Source: Massilia soli
GTDB lineage: Bacteria; Pseudomonadota; Gammaproteobacteria; Burkholderiales; Burkholderiaceae_D
Direction: 5' to 3'
NCBI RefSeq assembly: GCF_016809835.1
Contig: NZ_JAFBIL020000003.1
Coordinates: 372,001-436,000, forward strand
DNA: 64,000 nucleotides
A program made the translations under genes and the position numbers. This document shows, one piece after another, positions 28,278-36,294 of the stretch (position 1 is its first letter; the number at the start of each line of letters is the position of its first letter). The notes under the pieces were generated by a model. It ran no database searches. It saw only the letters and a program-made list of their open reading frames with translations, and had not been told where the DNA came from.

Positions 28278-29273
28278 TTAAGCAGATTTGCGCCGTGCCG
28301 GCGCGGCCGCCTTGGCGGCAGGGGCAGCCTTGGCCTTTGGTTTCGCGGCCGCCGTGCGCGGAGCCGTCTTCGCCGCAGTCTTGGCCGCCGACTTGGCCGG
28401 CGCCTTGCGGGTCTTCGGGGCCGCTGCTGCTTCCTCGTCCGGCTCGTCCTCGTCGTTGGCGGCAGCCGCCTTGCCCGGCTTTTTGCCGATACTTTGCTTC
28501 AGCAGCGCCACCAGGTCGATCACATTGCCCGATGTTGCGGCAGCTTTTTCCTTGCCCGGCATGGTGATGGTCTTGGTCTCGTTGGCGGCGACCTTTTTTT
28601 CGACCAGCGCCATCACGTCTTCGCGATAGGTGTCGTGATACTCCTCAGGGTGCCATTCCTCGCTCATGCCCTCGACCAGCGCCATCGCCATCTTCAATTC
28701 CTTCTCCGATACCTGGGCCGACTTGGCGCGTGCCGACGGGATCTTGAGGTCGTCCGCCTCACGGATTTCATCTGCGTAGCGCAGCGTGTTGAGCACGATG
28801 GTGTCGCCCACGCAGACCAGCGCCGCAAGGTGCTGCTTGACCCGGATGACCACCCGCGCGATGCCGATCTTGCCAGCCTTGCGCAGCGTCTCGCGCAGCA
28901 GCGCGTAGACCTTGTCGCCGCCCTTGCCGGGCGCAAGGTAGTAGGGCTGCTCGTAGAACAGCAGCGGCACCTGATCGGCGTCGACGAAGGCCAGGATGTC
29001 GATGGTGCCGGTGGCTTCGGGATTGGCGCGCCGCAGGTCTTCTTCCGACAGCACCACGTACTCGCCGCTGGAATACTCGTAGCCTTTGACGATGTCATCC
29101 CAGCTCACTTCCTTGTCGTTGCCCTTGTTGTAGCGCTTGAAGCCCACCGGCGAAAAGTCACGGCGGTCGAGCATGGTGAGGTCCAGCGTGTGGTTTTGCA
29201 CCGCCGGGTACATCTCGACAGGAATGTGCACCAGCCCGAAGCTGATCGCGCCTTTCCATAAACTGCGTGCCAT
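28278..29273 (-). CDS. ku: Ku DNA end-binding protein
   Basis: 331 residues. The Ku core fills residues 1-255: 'ARSLWKGAISFGLVHIPV' at the start, 'RRDFSPVGFKRYNKGNDKEV', 'YLAPGKGGDKVYALLRETL', 'LNTLRYADEIR', and 'EWHPEEYHDTYREDVMALVE' near the end. A long Lys/Ala/Pro tail (about 265-331) resembles the DNA-binding extended C-termini of some bacterial Ku proteins. It forms a homodimer that threads onto DNA ends and recruits LigD. AAAGGA ribosome site. The SDR gene lies 37 bases upstream in the same direction. Confidence 0.96.
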   Translation of the reverse strand: MARSLWKGAISFGLVHIPVEMYPAVQNHTLDLTMLDRRDFSPVGFKRYNKGNDKEVSWDDIVKGYEYSSGEYVVLSEEDLRRANPEATGTIDILAFVDADQVPLLFYEQPYYLAPGKGGDKVYALLRETLRKAGKIGIARVVIRVKQHLAALVCVGDTIVLNTLRYADEIREADDLKIPSARAKSAQVSEKELKMAMALVEGMSEEWHPEEYHDTYREDVMALVEKKVAANETKTITMPGKEKAAATSGNVIDLVALLKQSIGKKPGKAAAANDEDEPDEEAAAAPKTRKAPAKSAAKTAAKTAPRTAAAKPKAKAAPAAKAAAPARRKSA

Positions 29274-29310
29274 GGTGGTCCTTTCGCCGGCAAGCCGGAT
29301 TTAAAAATGG

Positions 29311-30303
29311 TCAGCCGACGCTGCCCGTCACCGGCAGCACGATGCCGCTGATGTAACTCGAACACACCGGCGAGGCGAGAAACACGAAGGCGGGCGAAAT
29401 CTCGTCCGGCTGCGCGGGCCGCTTCATGTCGGTGCTCTTGCCAAATTCCTTGATCTTCTCGGGCGACTGGTCGGCCGGGTTGAGCGGCGTCCACACCGGC
29501 CCTGGCGCCACCGCGTTGACGCGGATGCCCTGGTCGATCAGGTTGGACGCGAGCGACATCGTGAATGCGTGGATGGCGCCCTTGGTGGCCGAGTAGTCGA
29601 GCAGGTTGCTGGAACCCTTCAGCCCCGTCACGGAACCGTTGTTGATGATCGCCGCGCCGCGCTTGAGGTAGGGCAGGGCTGCTTTGACCATGTGGAAGTA
29701 GCCGTAGATATTGGTGCGCATGGTCTCGTCGAAGCGCTCTTCGGTCAGATCGAGCAGCGACTGCGCGTGTTCCTGGAAGGCGGCGTTGTTGACCAGGATG
29801 TCGAGGTGGCCGAAATGCGCCACCACCTGGTCGACCGCCTGCTGGCAGAAGCCCATGTCCTTGACGTCGCCCGAGATGGTCACGCAGCGGGTGCCCTCCG
29901 CCTCGACGCAGCGCTTGGTCTCCTGCGCGTCCTCGTGTTCGTTGAGGTACATGATTGCCACGTCGGCGCCTTCGCGCGCATACAGCACCGCGATCGCGCG
30001 GCCGATACCGGAGTCGCCGCCGGTGACGATGGCCACCTTGCCGTCCAGCTTGCGGCTGCCGTGATAGCCCTCAGCCATGAACTGCGGCTTGAGGGCCATC
30101 TCGGCTTCCAGTCCTGGCTTGACCAGGTGCTGGGCCGGCATCGGCGGCACTGGCTTGGCGAATTTTCCGGCCTGTACCGGCTCCTGGCTTTCCTGCCCGC
30201 CGCCGGCGGCATCTTTCTGGTCCTGCCGGCTCTGGATGGCGCGCTGCTTGTCCGCGGTGCCTTCAACGTCCGCGTTGAGCCCTGATTCGTCGGGTACCCT
30301 CAT
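29311..30303 (-). CDS. SDR family oxidoreductase (YghA-like)
   Basis: 330 residues. An N-terminal extension of about 85 polar residues (Gln/Lys/Asp-rich, then 'PPMPAQHLVKPGLEAEM') precedes a classical short-chain dehydrogenase: VAIVTGGDSGIGRAIAVLYA (NAD(P) motif TGxxxGIG), ILVNNAAFQ, catalytic Ser in 'INNGSVTGLKG', and Tyr-Lys in LLDYSATKGAIHAF. The extended N-terminus is typical of the YghA/GsiB-type general stress SDRs. GGAG ribosome site. It heads the SDR-ku-small membrane protein operon, linking it to stress or stationary-phase expression. Substrate unknown. Confidence 0.9.
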   Translation of the reverse strand: MRVPDESGLNADVEGTADKQRAIQSRQDQKDAAGGGQESQEPVQAGKFAKPVPPMPAQHLVKPGLEAEMALKPQFMAEGYHGSRKLDGKVAIVTGGDSGIGRAIAVLYAREGADVAIMYLNEHEDAQETKRCVEAEGTRCVTISGDVKDMGFCQQAVDQVVAHFGHLDILVNNAAFQEHAQSLLDLTEERFDETMRTNIYGYFHMVKAALPYLKRGAAIINNGSVTGLKGSSNLLDYSATKGAIHAFTMSLASNLIDQGIRVNAVAPGPVWTPLNPADQSPEKIKEFGKSTDMKRPAQPDEISPAFVFLASPVCSSYISGIVLPVTGSVG

Positions 30304-30478
30304 CTTGATCTCCTTCGCTGTAGCGCTAAAGTATTCGCGCTGCGCCGCCGCTTGACGGTGCGCTTACACACATTCGGACCGATTGCCCACCGACGAGTTG
30401 GTGCCAATGGGAAATTCCTCCAGCCAACGAGGCGGGTCGCCGTGATAGGCTTCTGGTTTTGGCTCGCAGGATGAATAC

Positions 30479-32116
30479 ATGCTTGAGTGGTTGAGGCGCT
30501 ACCGGCGCGCCATGCTGGCCGGGGACATCAGTGCCGGTCTCGTGGTCGCCATGATGATGATTCCGCAGGGGATGGCGTACGCGCTGGTGGCCGGCTTGCC
30601 GCCCGTGGTGGGCATCTACGCCAGCATCCTGCCGCCGTTGCTGTATGCGCTGTTCGGCTCGAGCATGACCCAGTCGGTGGGGCCGATGGCGATCATCTCG
30701 CTGATGACTGCGGCCGCACTGGCGCCGCTGGCGGCCTCCGGCTCCGGCCTGTACCTGGTGCTGGCCGCCCAGCTTGCGCTGATGTCGGGCGCCGTGTTGC
30801 TGGTCTGCGGCCTGCTGCGCATCGGCTTCCTGGCCAACTTCTTCTCGCGCCCGGTGATGAGCGGCTTCACGATCGGCTCGGCCATCCTGATCGCCTTCGC
30901 GCAGGTCCGGCCGCTGGTGGGCGGCCAGCTGCCCCAGTTCCACCTGCCCAGCGCGTTGCTCGGCGTGGGCGCATTGCTGGTGCTGCTGTTTGCGCGCAAC
31001 TCCCTCGGCGCGCTGCTGCGCAAGGCGGGTATGCGCGCCATTGCCGCCGATATCAGCGTGCGGCTCGCGCCGATGCTGGTGGTGGTCGCGGCCACCGCGC
31101 TGTCGGTGGGGCTCGACCTGCAGGCCGTTGGCGTCGCCGTCACCGGCGCGGTGCCGGCCGGACTGCCGGGACTGAACCTGGCGACCTCGGAGGCGCACTG
31201 GCGCTCACTGCTGCAGCCGGCGCTGCTGATCGGCTTCATGACCTTCATGATCAGCATGTCCGCCGCGCAGACGCTGGCGCTGAAGCGGCAGGAGAAACTC
31301 AATAGCAATTACGAGCTCATTGGCCTCGGCACCGCCAACATCGGCAGTGCCTTGAGCGGCGGCTTCCCGGTCACCGGCAGCATCTCGCGCTCGGCCGTCA
31401 ATTTCGCCGCGGGCGCCAATACGCCACTGGCCAGCATCATTACCGCGGCGCTGCTGGCGATCGCCCTGGTTGCACCGACCGGCTGGCTGGCGCTGCTGCC
31501 GCTGCCCGCGCTGGCCGCCACCATCATCGTCGCCGTGCTCGGCATGCTGGAACTGTCGACGCTGCGCACGGCATGGCGCTACGACCGCGGCGACGCCCTG
31601 GCGCTGCTGGCAACGGCAGCCGGCGTGCTGGTGATGGGCGTCGAGGCGGGCGTGATCATCGGCGTGGTGCTGTCGATGGGGACCCTGATCTGGCGCGCCA
31701 GCCGTCCGCACATCGCGGTGCTTGGACGCATCGCCGGCACCGAACACTTCCGCAACATCGACCGCTATCCGGCCGAGACGCGGCCCGACATGCTGATGCT
31801 GCGCATCGACGCCAACCTGTTCTTCGGGAATGTCGAAGCGGTCAACCAGCGTATCGAGGAAGAGTTGCGCAGCCGGCCCGGCACGCGCAACCTGGTGCTG
31901 GTGATGACGGCCGTCAGTTCGATCGACACGTCGGCGCTGTTCGCGCTGTCGGAACTGAACCAGAGCCTGACCTTGCACGGCATCGGCTTGCACCTGGCCG
32001 AAGTGAAGGGGCCGGTGATGGACCGGCTGACAGGCAGCGATTTCCTGCACGCGCTCAACGGGACGATCTTTTTGAGCGCCGCGATGGCGTGGGACGGCAT
32101 ATCATCGGCGCGTTGA
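30479..32116 (+). CDS. SulP family anion transporter with STAS domain
   Basis: 545 residues. An N-terminal membrane domain (about 20-400) has many helices and the SulP signature region 'MMIPQGMAYALVAGLPPVVGIYASILPPLLYALFGSS' near residues 25-60, plus 'GFPVTGSISRSAVNFAAGANTPLASI'. The C-terminal STAS domain (about 430-540) includes 'PDMLMLRIDANLFFGNVEAV' and 'VSSIDTSALFALSELN'. Such carriers move sulfate, bicarbonate or dicarboxylates; the substrate cannot be read. AGGA precedes the start. The DinB gene follows 15 bases after the stop, so they are probably co-transcribed. Confidence 0.92.
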   Translation: MLEWLRRYRRAMLAGDISAGLVVAMMMIPQGMAYALVAGLPPVVGIYASILPPLLYALFGSSMTQSVGPMAIISLMTAAALAPLAASGSGLYLVLAAQLALMSGAVLLVCGLLRIGFLANFFSRPVMSGFTIGSAILIAFAQVRPLVGGQLPQFHLPSALLGVGALLVLLFARNSLGALLRKAGMRAIAADISVRLAPMLVVVAATALSVGLDLQAVGVAVTGAVPAGLPGLNLATSEAHWRSLLQPALLIGFMTFMISMSAAQTLALKRQEKLNSNYELIGLGTANIGSALSGGFPVTGSISRSAVNFAAGANTPLASIITAALLAIALVAPTGWLALLPLPALAATIIVAVLGMLELSTLRTAWRYDRGDALALLATAAGVLVMGVEAGVIIGVVLSMGTLIWRASRPHIAVLGRIAGTEHFRNIDRYPAETRPDMLMLRIDANLFFGNVEAVNQRIEEELRSRPGTRNLVLVMTAVSSIDTSALFALSELNQSLTLHGIGLHLAEVKGPVMDRLTGSDFLHALNGTIFLSAAMAWDGISSAR

Positions 32117-32131
32117 TCAGGGAGCCGCGCG

Positions 32132-32707
32132 ATGACGCTGTCACACTACCTTCTGACCCAGGCCTACAATAACGGCTGGTCCAACCACCGCCTGCTGAAG
32201 GCGTGCCTTGGGCTGACGCAGGCAGAATTCGAAGCGCCGCGCACCAGCTTCTTCCCGTCGATCAAGGCAACGCTGAACCACATCGTCACGGTCGACTGGT
32301 TCTATATCGATGCGCTCGAGCGCGAAGAGCGGGGCGAAGCGCCTCATCCCGACTACCTGGCGTTCTTCGACCCGGAACATCCGTTCGCCACCTGCGAAGG
32401 CCTGAAAGCGGCCCAGTCGACAGCGGACCTGCGGCTGATCGACTACTGCCGGCGCCTGAGCGACGATGCGCTGGGGCGTGTGGTGACGATCCGGCGCGGC
32501 GATATGGCGCAGCGCGAGACGCGCGCACGGCTGCTGGCGCATCTATTCGTCCACCAGGTGCACCACCGTGGCCAAGTCCACGCGATGCTGGCCGGTACAC
32601 CGGTGGCGCCGCCCCAGCTCGACGAATTCTTCAGCGAGATGGACAGGCAAGCGCGCGCGGACGACTTGCGCGAGCTTGGCTGGACCGAGGCCATGTTATG
32701 GTGCTAG
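32132..32707 (+). CDS. DinB family protein
   Basis: 191 residues forming the four-helix DinB fold. The likely metal-binding triad is a His in 'KATLNHIVTVDWFYID' and two His in 'LLAHLFVHQVHHRGQVHAML', the usual DinB positions. AGGGAG ribosome site directly after the SulP gene. DinB/YfiT-type proteins include metal-dependent thiol transferases and damage-induced proteins of unknown activity. Confidence 0.9.
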   Translation: MTLSHYLLTQAYNNGWSNHRLLKACLGLTQAEFEAPRTSFFPSIKATLNHIVTVDWFYIDALEREERGEAPHPDYLAFFDPEHPFATCEGLKAAQSTADLRLIDYCRRLSDDALGRVVTIRRGDMAQRETRARLLAHLFVHQVHHRGQVHAMLAGTPVAPPQLDEFFSEMDRQARADDLRELGWTEAMLWC

Positions 32708-32837
32708 CGCTGCCCGTCCCTGCACCATCAGCGCGCAGGCATGCACGCTTCGGGGGCGGCGCGGCGCGGCGCCTGGCTTAACCGGGCTGGCATGCGTCCT
32801 GCTACATGGAAGGTCATACAAACCGGCCGGTCAATCC

Positions 32838-33377
32838 ATGAAAATTCGCCTGATCACTCCTGAGACCTTCGACGAGGTTCGTTCCCAGCTTTCCGGGCTT
32901 CTGCTCGACGCGGTGGCCCATGGTGCGTCAATCGGCTTCCTGGCCGCGCTCGATGGCGCCGAAGCCGAGGCATATTGGCGTGGCGTCGGGGATGCGGTCG
33001 CGGACGGCACCCGCCTGTTGCTGGTTGCCGGGGAGGGCGCGGAGGTTCGGGGTTCGGTGCAGCTGGACCTGTGCCAGCGCAAAAATGGCGTCAACCGCGC
33101 CGAGGTGCAGAAGCTGATCGTCCACAGCTCGGCGCGCCGCCGGGGAATTGCAAAGGCGCTGATGGAAGCTGTGCAGCAGCAAGCGCGTACGCATGAACGC
33201 GGTGTGCTGTTTCTCGACACCGAAGCGGGCGCGCCTGCCGAAGCGCTCTACCGGGGGCTCGGCTACACCTTTGTCGGCGGCATTCCCGAGTACGCCTGCA
33301 CACCCGACGGGCGCTGGACCAGCAACGCGATCTATTACAAGACGCTGTTCAGCCGGAATCCGGGCGATCAGGCCTGA
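32838..33377 (+). CDS. GNAT family N-acetyltransferase
   Basis: 179 residues from MKIRLITPETFDEV; a longer open frame begins inside the DinB gene and is not supported. The GNAT core includes an acetyl-CoA-binding segment near residues 95-115 (VQKLIVHSSARRRGIAKALM, the R/Q-x-x-G-x-A pattern) and the C-terminal 'APAEALYRGLGYTFVGGIPEYA'. The ribosome site is poor. The acceptor is unknown. Its 3' end overlaps that of the convergent acyltransferase by ten bases. Confidence 0.88.
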   Translation: MKIRLITPETFDEVRSQLSGLLLDAVAHGASIGFLAALDGAEAEAYWRGVGDAVADGTRLLLVAGEGAEVRGSVQLDLCQRKNGVNRAEVQKLIVHSSARRRGIAKALMEAVQQQARTHERGVLFLDTEAGAPAEALYRGLGYTFVGGIPEYACTPDGRWTSNAIYYKTLFSRNPGDQA

Positions 33378-33991
33378 GCGCGCGGCGGCGCCAGCACGAT
33401 CGGCGCTTCGGCTTGCGGGTTCAGGCCGTGGTGGCCTTTAAAGACAGCGGCGATGGCGCCCATGTCGCGCTCGACGTCCCCGGTCAGCATCATCGTGTCG
33501 ACCACGCTCAGGGTCTTGTTCGGATAATCCATGTATACCATCAGCAGCGGCACCTTGGCGGCGATCGCCAGGTGATAGAAACCGCTGCGCCAGGCCGGGC
33601 GATAGCTGCGCGTGCCTTCCGGCGCCAGCGCGATCCAGCACCAATCCGAGGCCAGCATGTTCTGCGCCAGGCGCGCGGTGGCACCGGTGGCGGTGCGCCG
33701 CTCAACCGCGATGCCGTGCCAGCGGCGCAGCAGCACGCCGAGCGTCTTGCCGGTGAGGCCGCTGAACAGCGACTCCTTGCCCAGCCAGCTGAACGGCAGG
33801 CCCACCGCCCATTTGCCCAGCAGGCCGATCACGAAATCCCAGTTCGAGGTGTGCGGATAGACCACCACCACGCCATGCGGTCCCGGCAAGGGCTTGAACA
33901 GCACGCGCCAGCCGATCATGCGCAGGATGCGCAATGACAGGCGCTGGCCCCAGGTTGGCAGGGCGGCGGGCTGCAGCTCGTGGTTACTCAT
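33368..33991 (-). CDS. Lysophospholipid acyltransferase (PlsC-like)
   Basis: 207 residues. The HX4D catalytic motif is HTSNWD (about residue 47), and the glycerol-phosphate-binding motif is ALAPEGTRSYRP (about residue 125). Hydrophobic segments fit a peripheral or monotopic inner-membrane enzyme. It probably transfers an acyl chain to a 1-acyl-glycerol-phosphate or a similar lipid. The divergent gene is ArsC-like and unrelated in function. Confidence 0.88.
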   Translation of the reverse strand: MSNHELQPAALPTWGQRLSLRILRMIGWRVLFKPLPGPHGVVVVYPHTSNWDFVIGLLGKWAVGLPFSWLGKESLFSGLTGKTLGVLLRRWHGIAVERRTATGATARLAQNMLASDWCWIALAPEGTRSYRPAWRSGFYHLAIAAKVPLLMVYMDYPNKTLSVVDTMMLTGDVERDMGAIAAVFKGHHGLNPQAEAPIVLAPPRAQA

Positions 33992-34104
33992 CAGTATCTA
34001 CTTTCCCCGGTAGTCCGGTCTGAAGCGGCCTGCAATGAAAATTGCATGGCGGAAAAAGCAGGAATTCTATCGTTGAGCGGTTGGATAGACAAGCAAAACC
34101 GGCT

Positions 34105-34137
34105 TGTCGAAATTCGACGATTCGAGTAATATCGAAT
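34105..34137 (+). promoter_or_regulatory. Candidate promoter and operator upstream of the ArsC-like gene
   Basis: TTGTCG (34105-34110) and TAATAT (34127-34132) are spaced by 16 bases. Two inverted repeats overlap them: TCGAAATTCGA (34107-34117) and ATTCGA-N6-TCGAAT (34120-34137). A repressor bound here would block the promoter. Confidence 0.4.
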
Positions 34138-34167
34138 GATAAAAGTGTACTGATTAAGGGATACCGC

Positions 34168-34587
34168 ATGAGCGTCACAATTTTTCACAACCCGAAGTGC
34201 GGAACCTCGCGCAACACCCTCGCGCTGATCCGCAATGCCGGGATCGAGCCCGAGGTCATCGACTATCTGGCCGAGGTGCCGGCGCGCGAGTCGCTGGCGG
34301 CGATGATCGCGCAGGCCGGGCTGACCGTGCGCGGCGCAATGCGCGCCAAGGAAGCCGTATTCGCCGAGCTGGGGCTTGAGAACCCGGCCCTTGGCGAAGA
34401 CGCGCTGCTCGATGCGATGATCGCGCACCCTATCCTGATCAACCGCCCGTTCGTGGTGACGCCGCTTGGCGCGCGCCTTTGCCGCCCGTCCGAACTGGTG
34501 CTCGAGATCCTGCCGTTGCCGCAGAAAGGCGCGTTCACCAAGGAAGATGGCGAGGCCGTGATCGGCGCCGATGGAAAGCGCGTGTAA
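34168..34587 (+). CDS. arsC: ArsC family glutaredoxin-type reductase
   Basis: 139 residues from MSVTIFHNPKCGTSRNTLAL with AAGGG upstream. The redox Cys lies in NPKCGTSRNT, as in glutaredoxin-coupled arsenate reductases. Conserved Arg residues appear in 'MRAKEAVF' and 'HPILINRPFVVTPLGARLCRPSE'. The predicted reaction is arsenate to arsenite using glutathione and glutaredoxin. No arsB, arsR or arsH is present, so this could be a house-keeping member of the family rather than part of an ars operon. Confidence 0.88.
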   Translation: MSVTIFHNPKCGTSRNTLALIRNAGIEPEVIDYLAEVPARESLAAMIAQAGLTVRGAMRAKEAVFAELGLENPALGEDALLDAMIAHPILINRPFVVTPLGARLCRPSELVLEILPLPQKGAFTKEDGEAVIGADGKRV

Positions 34588-34632
34588 AAAAGGGACAGGC
34601 GAAAGCGCTGTCCCCCATCGATACCGGCGCTG

Positions 34633-35685
34633 TTACAAGGCCGGGTAGTCGGTGTAGCCTTCCGCCGTCGGGTGATAGAACTTATCGGCGCGCGCCGGGT
34701 TCAGCGGCGCGTTGGTCTTCAGTCGGCGCGGCAGGTCGGGATTGGCGATAAACCATTTGCCGAACGCGACTGCGTCGGCTGAGCCGGCCTGCACCAGCGC
34801 TTCGGCGCTTTCGCGCGTCAGCGATTCATTGGCGATATAGACGCCGCCGAATTCCTGCTTCAGATACGGGCCGAGACTGTCTTCGCCCACGCCTTCACGC
34901 GCGCAGATAAAGGCGATGCCGCGCTTGCCAAGCTCGCGCGCCACATAGCCGAAGGTGCCTTTCGGGTCGGAGTCGCCCATGTCGTGCGAATCGCGGCGTG
35001 GCGCCAGGTGCATGCCGACGCGGTCCTTGCCCCAGACGTCGATACAGGCATCGGTCACTTCCAGCATCAGGCGTGCGCGGTTCTCGACCGGGCCGCCGTA
35101 GTTATCGGTGCGCTGGTTCGAACCGTCCTGCAGGAACTGGTCGAGCAGGTAGCCGTTGGCGCCGTGGACTTCGACGCCATCGAAACCGGCCAGCTTGGCG
35201 TTCTCGGCGCCCTTGCGGTAGGCCGCGACGATGGCCGGGATCTCGCTGGTCTCCAGGGCGCGCGGCACTGGATAGTCGCGCATCGGGCGCAGCAGGCTGA
35301 CATGGCCCTTGGCTGCGATCGCGCTCGGTGCGACTGGCGCTTCACCGTTCAGGAATTCCGGATCCGAGATGCGGCCGACGTGCCACAGCTGCAGGAAGAT
35401 CAGGCCACCGGCCTTGTGCACCGCGTCGGTGACCAGCTTCCAGCCCTCGACTTGTTCGTCGGACCAGATGCCTGGCGTGTCGGCGTAGCCCACGCCCATT
35501 GGCGTCACGGCGGTCGCTTCCGACAGGATCAGGCCAGCCGATGCGCGCTGCACGTAATACTCGGCCATCAAGGCGTTCGGCACGCGGCCTTCGCCGACGG
35601 CGCGCGCGCGCGTCAGCGGGGCCATGATGATGCGGTTGGGGAGTTGCAGGTCGCCGATGGTAATCGGGTCGAATAAGGTACTCAT
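34633..35685 (-). CDS. Old yellow enzyme family alkene reductase
   Basis: 350 residues from MSTLFDPITIGDL with AGGAGC upstream. An FMN-binding TIM barrel: 'LPNRIIMAPLTRARAVG' near the start, substrate-binding His/Asn pair in 'VEVHGANGYLLDQFLQDGSN', and 'DAVAFGKWFIANPDLPRRL' at the phosphate site. Uses NAD(P)H to reduce activated C=C bonds or nitro compounds such as N-ethylmaleimide or nitrate esters (NemA/XenB type). A divergent promoter region separates it from the guanidine exporter. Confidence 0.93.
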   Translation of the reverse strand: MSTLFDPITIGDLQLPNRIIMAPLTRARAVGEGRVPNALMAEYYVQRASAGLILSEATAVTPMGVGYADTPGIWSDEQVEGWKLVTDAVHKAGGLIFLQLWHVGRISDPEFLNGEAPVAPSAIAAKGHVSLLRPMRDYPVPRALETSEIPAIVAAYRKGAENAKLAGFDGVEVHGANGYLLDQFLQDGSNQRTDNYGGPVENRARLMLEVTDACIDVWGKDRVGMHLAPRRDSHDMGDSDPKGTFGYVARELGKRGIAFICAREGVGEDSLGPYLKQEFGGVYIANESLTRESAEALVQAGSADAVAFGKWFIANPDLPRRLKTNAPLNPARADKFYHPTAEGYTDYPAL

Positions 35686-35782
35686 GAAGTGCTCCTGTCG
35701 CTTGTGGCATTTGTCCAAAGTGGTGAACGATTATGGCGTAGATAAAAAAATTCTGCAGGCAGCGAAATTATTTTCACGGTGC

Positions 35783-35788
35783 TATACT
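35783..35788 (+). promoter_or_regulatory. -10 box for the riboswitch-controlled exporter
   Basis: TATACT, which would start transcription near 35795, 13 bases before the riboswitch. The -35 is poor. Confidence 0.4.
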
Positions 35789-35807
35789 TCGCCGACCTTT
35801 CGCTCCA

Positions 35808-35856
35808 GCGGGGACGACCCCGCGCATCGACGGAGCACGGCAAGGACGGCCTTGCC
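35808..35856 (+). promoter_or_regulatory. Guanidine-II (mini-ykkC) riboswitch
   Basis: Two short GC-rich hairpins with ACGR tetraloops, the defining mark of mini-ykkC RNA. The first is GCGGGG-ACGA-CCCCGC (35808-35823). The second is GGCAAGG-ACGG-CCTTGCC (35839-35856). The linker is 15 bases and the start codon of an SMR exporter lies 15 bases downstream. In this class, guanidinium binds the two loops, which dock on each other, and this exposes the ribosome-binding site to switch expression on. Confidence 0.88.
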
Positions 35857-35870
35857 TTTCAAAGCGTGTC

Positions 35871-36191
35871 ATGACCTGGATTATTCTCTTCATCGCCGGC
35901 TTGCTCGAAGTCGCATGGGCCGTCGGCCTCAAATACACGCACGGATTCACCCGGCTGGTTCCCTCGGTTCTGACGCTGGTGTCGATGGCGGCGAGCGTGT
36001 TCCTGCTTGGACTGGCGATGCGCCAGCTGCCGCTTGGTACGGCGTATGCGGTATGGACCGGGATCGGCACCGTGGGCACCGCGATCGCGGGAATGATCCT
36101 GCTCGGCGAACCCGCCGGCGCGATGCGCCTGGGCTGCATCGCCCTGATCGTCGCGGGAATTCTCGGGCTGAAGCTGCTAACGCCAGGCTAA
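35871..36191 (+). CDS. gdx: SMR family guanidinium exporter (Gdx/SugE)
   Basis: 106 residues with four membrane helices, the size of SMR dual-topology pumps. The essential Glu is in [19 protein letters not shown] (helix 1, residue 13), and the Gdx-type signature '[20 protein letters not shown]' occupies helix 3. The [10 protein letters not shown] pattern and the guanidine-II riboswitch immediately upstream identify it as the guanidinium/proton antiporter rather than a quaternary-ammonium EmrE pump. A perfect palindromic element follows the stop codon. Confidence 0.94.
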   Translation: MTWIILFIAGLLEVAWAVGLKYTHGFTRLVPSVLTLVSMAASVFLLGLAMRQLPLGTAYAVWTGIGTVGTAIAGMILLGEPAGAMRLGCIALIVAGILGLKLLTPG

Positions 36192-36212
36192 CTTCGCAAA
36201 TCGGGGACAAAC

Positions 36213-36280
36213 TTCCAAAATCGGGGACAGACCACCATTTTAGAAGATTCTAAAATGGTGGTCTGTCCCCGATTTTGGAA
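36213..36280. repeat. Perfect 33-bp palindromic element, copy 2
   Basis: Exact 33-base inverted arms (36213-36245, 36248-36280) around GA. It shares the GGGGACAGACCACCATTTT core with copy 1, but the apical base pair differs in a compensated way (TTTTAGAA/TTCTAAAA versus TTTTGGAA/TTCCAAAA). A partial extra copy (AAATCGGGGACAAAC) precedes it at about 36198. It sits between two convergent stop codons. Confidence 0.9.
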
Positions 36281-36294
36281 CTGTTTCGGCTTGT

